Assembly: GCF_944324505.1 (NCBI RefSeq)
Contig: NZ_CALUWO010000001.1
Location: forward strand, 434,001 to 498,000
DNA from: an uncultured Desulfovibrio sp.
Lineage (GTDB): Bacteria > Desulfobacterota > Desulfovibrionia > Desulfovibrionales > Desulfovibrionaceae
Length of the DNA stretch: 64,000 nt
Direction: 5' to 3'
The notes under the pieces are model-generated. The model was not told the origin of the DNA and did not search any database. It saw nothing but the letters and a program-made list of their open reading frames with translations. Below are positions 61,350 through 64,000 of the stretch, piece after piece. Position numbers and translations under genes: made by a program. Position 1 is the stretch's first letter. Each line of letters begins with the position of its first letter.

Positions 61350-62309
61350 ATGAAGCGTTTCATTTGGCTCGTTGTCTTCCTGTTCCTGATGGGCGTCTCG
61401 GCGGGCGGCAATGCCCTTGCCTATCCCGACAAGCCCGTCAACATGATCATTGCCTTCACGGCCGGTGGTTCCAGTGATGTGCAGGCCCGCATCATGCAGA
61501 AATACTGGGACAAGTATGCGCCCAAGCCCTGGGTGTTTGTGTACAAGCCCGGTGCTGGCGGCATCATCGGCTTCACCGAAATAGCCAATGCCCGCAAGGA
61601 CGGCTACACCATCGGCGGCCTGAACCTGCCGCACATGATCCTGCAGTACTACGGTCAGGATGCCCGCTTTACTTCGGACAGCTTTGACTACATCTGCCAG
61701 GTGGTCAATGACCCGCAGTGCATTGCCGTGCGCAAGGACAGCCCCTTCAAGACCACCCACGAAATCCTGGACTATGCCAGGAAGAATCCCGGCAAGCTGC
61801 GCGTGGGTCTGGTGGGGCCGCTGTCCGGTCATCACCTCATGTACCTGGAAATGCAGCGCAAGCTGCCTGACGTCAAGCTGTCGCCCGTGTTCTACAAGGG
61901 CGCTGCTGACCAGAATGCCGCCCTGCTCGGCGGGGAAATCGACTTCATTCTGGGCAACATCAATGACGTGATGCGCTCCATCGACGAATTCCGCATTCTC
62001 AATGTGGCCGCCGAAAAGCGCAACGACTTCCTGCCCAAGGTGCCCACCCTGCGGGAAGACGGCATCGACATCGTGTCTGACATCCGCCGCCTCTTTGCCG
62101 CGCCCAAGGGTGTGGACCCCGCAATCCTCAAGGAACTTCGCGCCATCTTCAAGAAGATCTGTGAAGATCCCGAATACCTGGCCGACATGAAGAAGGCCGG
62201 CCAGCCTGCCGAATACCTGGATGCCGATGCCCTCAAGGCCTATATCGACAAGCAGGACGGCATCATCAAGACCTATCTGCAGGAAGAAGGTCTGCTGAAG
62301 AGAAAGTAG
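61350..62309 (+). CDS. Tripartite tricarboxylate transporter substrate-binding protein TctC
   Basis: A 319-residue periplasmic protein with a signal peptide (residues 1-~24, ending NALA). TctC/Bug-family signs: YPDKPVNMIIAFTAGGSSDVQARIMQ, KPGAGGIIGFTEIANA, and GEIDFILGNINDVM. TIP and carboxylate-binding loops are present. It delivers a carboxylate (citrate or similar; identity unknown) to the TctAB membrane part encoded next. GGAGG precedes the ATG at 61350. Confidence 0.9.
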   Translation: MKRFIWLVVFLFLMGVSAGGNALAYPDKPVNMIIAFTAGGSSDVQARIMQKYWDKYAPKPWVFVYKPGAGGIIGFTEIANARKDGYTIGGLNLPHMILQYYGQDARFTSDSFDYICQVVNDPQCIAVRKDSPFKTTHEILDYARKNPGKLRVGLVGPLSGHHLMYLEMQRKLPDVKLSPVFYKGAADQNAALLGGEIDFILGNINDVMRSIDEFRILNVAAEKRNDFLPKVPTLREDGIDIVSDIRRLFAAPKGVDPAILKELRAIFKKICEDPEYLADMKKAGQPAEYLDADALKAYIDKQDGIIKTYLQEEGLLKRK

Positions 62310-62334
62310 TCGTACCCTGTATAACAAGAAATAC

Positions 62335-62364
62335 ATGCCGTGCCTTGCAAGAGGCACGGCATTT
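62335..62364 (+). terminator. Stem-loop with T run between tctC and tctA
   Basis: ATGCCGTGCC (62335-62344) pairs with GGCACGGCAT (62353-62362), then TTTT-rich. It probably reduces read-through so that the binding protein is made in excess. Confidence 0.7.
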
Positions 62365-62393
62365 TCACCTGACGACAGACGCTCGAGGCTGCC

Positions 62394-64000
62394 ATGACTG
62401 AATTTCTTGTTCCCTCCCTGCTCAATCTTATAGATCCGTTCAACATTGTTCTCATGCTGCTGGGCCTTACCGGCGGCATCATCATCGGTGCGCTGCCGGG
62501 CCTTTCCGCCACCATGGGCGTGGCCCTCATGGTTCCCGCCACCTTTGTCATGCACCCCACCAGCGGCCTGGTCATGCTGGGGGCCATCTACGCCGGGGCC
62601 ATCTATGGCGGCGCCAATTCCGCCATTCTCATCTGCACGCCCGGCACGCCCTCTTCCGTGGCCACCACCTTTGACGGCTGGCCACTGACCCAGAAGGGGC
62701 AGGCGGATGTGGGCCTGTATACCTCGCTACTGTCCTCGGCCTTCGGCGGCATCGTGGGGACCATCTTTCTGCTCTGTCTGGCGGCCTCGCTGGCCCGCTT
62801 TGCTCTGCAGTTCGGCGGACCTGAAAACTTCTGGCTCTGCCTGTTCGGTCTGTCCACCATTGCGGTCATGACGCCGGACAATATGGGCAAGGGCATCCTG
62901 TCCGGGGCCATCGGTCTGCTGGTTTCCACCATCGGTCTGGACCCCAATACGGGATCGCCCCGCTTCACCTTCGGCACCTATTCCCTCATTCAGGGGATTT
63001 CCGTCATCCCCTGCATGATCGGTCTGTTCTCCTTCTCCCAGGTGCTCTACCTCATCGGCACCAACAAGACCTATATTGCAGAATACAAACCGCAGAAGGG
63101 CAACTTTCTGCGGGTGATCCGCTATCTGGCCAGCAAATGCAAGGTCAATCTGGTACGTTCCTCCATCATCGGCACCGGAGTAGGCATGCTGCCCGGGGCC
63201 GGCGGTGAAATTGCGTCCATCATTTCCTACAACGAGGCCAAGCGCTGGTCCAAGAACCCCGACCAGTACGGCAAGGGCTGCATCGATGGCGTCGCCGCCT
63301 CGGAAAGTGCCAATAATGCCGTCATCGGCGGTTCGCTCATTCCCATGCTGACCCTGGGCATCCCCGGCAGTGCCGTGGCGGCGGTCATCCTGGGCGCCCT
63401 CATGGCCCACGGCATCCAGCCCGGATTCAAGATCTTCACCGCCACCGGCGAGCTGGCCTATACCTTCATTTTCTCCCAGTTTGTCGTCAACCTGCTCATG
63501 ATTCCCGTGGGCTTTGTGCTCTGCCGCTGCATGGCCCGCCTGCTCAGCATCCGCCTGACCCTGGTGGCCATTGCCATTGTGGTGCTGGCCTATATCGGCG
63601 CCTATGCCATCAGCAACAGTCCGCTGGATATCTGGGTGGTTTTTGTCTTCGGCCTTTTCGGCTTCTTTGCCGGCAAGGTGAATCTGGACACGGGCGCCAT
63701 GGCCCTGGGCGTCATTCTTGGTCCCATGATCGAGGAAAACCTGGGCAAGTGCTTTGACCTGTCCCGGGCCGTCAGCGGCGGTCTGCCCCAGGTCATGCTG
63801 GAAGGCAGCATCAACAAGGTCCTCATCCTGGCCCTGTGCCTTTCCCTGCTGACGCCCATCATGCTGCTGCGCAAGAACCGCAAGAATCGCCAAAAGCTCC
63901 TGGCCGAGGGCCGTACACCGGCCGAACCCGCCGGACAGCCCTGGTGGTGCGATCTGCTGGCCGGTCTGGCCTGCATAGGCATTGCCGCGGCCTTTGGTTT
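62394..64000 (+). CDS. Tripartite tricarboxylate transporter large permease TctA, apparently fused to TctB (3' cut by window)
   Basis: Open from the ATG at 62394 to the window end, at least 535 residues. TctA signatures: LTGGIIIGALPGLSATMGVALMVP, AIYAGAIYGGANSAILICTPGTP, and GAGGEIASIISYNEAKRWSKNPDQ-GKGCIDGVAASESANNAV. About twelve membrane helices. After residue ~500 comes a polar linker (RKNRQKLLAEGRTP) and then WWCDLLAGLACIGIAAAFG, which looks like the first helix of a TctB subunit rather than the end of TctA. The complete protein is outside the window. Confidence 0.85.
   Translation, partial: MTEFLVPSLLNLIDPFNIVLMLLGLTGGIIIGALPGLSATMGVALMVPATFVMHPTSGLVMLGAIYAGAIYGGANSAILICTPGTPSSVATTFDGWPLTQKGQADVGLYTSLLSSAFGGIVGTIFLLCLAASLARFALQFGGPENFWLCLFGLSTIAVMTPDNMGKGILSGAIGLLVSTIGLDPNTGSPRFTFGTYSLIQGISVIPCMIGLFSFSQVLYLIGTNKTYIAEYKPQKGNFLRVIRYLASKCKVNLVRSSIIGTGVGMLPGAGGEIASIISYNEAKRWSKNPDQYGKGCIDGVAASESANNAVIGGSLIPMLTLGIPGSAVAAVILGALMAHGIQPGFKIFTATGELAYTFIFSQFVVNLLMIPVGFVLCRCMARLLSIRLTLVAIAIVVLAYIGAYAISNSPLDIWVVFVFGLFGFFAGKVNLDTGAMALGVILGPMIEENLGKCFDLSRAVSGGLPQVMLEGSINKVLILALCLSLLTPIMLLRKNRKNRQKLLAEGRTPAEPAGQPWWCDLLAGLACIGIAAAFG

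Overview
The window is GC-rich DNA from a sulfate-reducing bacterium of the Desulfovibrionaceae. The evidence is a classical tetraheme cytochrome c3 (26110-26502), a siroheme-decarboxylase-type AhbA/AhbB protein next to hemL (alternative haem route), futalosine-pathway menaquinone genes, and a ~1000-residue PurS-PurL fusion. No species assignment is attempted. No rRNA, tRNA, CRISPR array or insertion sequence was seen.

Region 1 (1-16392) is a phage-derived island. A leftward S24-type repressor (truncated by the window edge) faces an AT-rich operator region. Then come two small genes, one a Mor/C-like activator, and a compact rightward late block: GH108 endolysin with an EF-hand-like loop, holin, two small proteins, large terminase, a GNAT/virion-protein fusion ORF, podovirus-type portal, Bbp19-like protein, scaffold, Bbp17-like capsid, Bbp16-like cement protein, tail adaptor, tail fibre, DUF4376 protein, small protein, tail nozzle, a second GNAT and an internal virion protein. 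No integrase, no replication module between repressor and late genes, and no large ejection proteins are present. The block ends at a strong terminator shared with tgt. It may be a reduced or domesticated prophage; a podovirus-type gene transfer agent is a testable possibility, not a demonstrated one.

Region 2 (16473-28610) is core genome: tgt(-), alr, the rpsF-rpsR-rplI-dnaB operon behind a textbook sigma70 promoter, an RRM RNA-binding protein, a periplasmic PEBP-family protein, a SLOG-like Rossmann protein, siroheme decarboxylase-hemL, cytochrome c3, and a small gene plus menG/ubiE behind an unusual promoter-hairpin leader. Region 3 (28656-34700) is one probable operon: UDP-sugar dehydrogenase, mqnB, polyprenyl diphosphate synthase, purL. 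Region 4 (35026-44672) holds an RlpA-like protein behind a highly structured 5' leader, an EamA permease, a GNAT, tamA-tamB (TamA carries a lipobox), and a DsrE-like protein.

Region 5 (44842-53666) holds typA and a purine nucleoside phosphorylase on the minus strand, then a divergent acyl-CoA carboxylase operon on the plus strand (biotin carboxylase, fused AccA-AccD, a carrier-like protein without the AMKM motif), an unknown protein and ssb. Region 6 (53987-61042) is the phosphate regulon split into two divergent units, phoB-phoR-pstB-phoU and pstS-pstC-pstA, with 11-bp-periodic Pho-box-like repeats between them. Region 7 (61269-64000) is a tripartite tricarboxylate transporter: TctC, then TctA apparently fused to the start of TctB and cut by the window edge.
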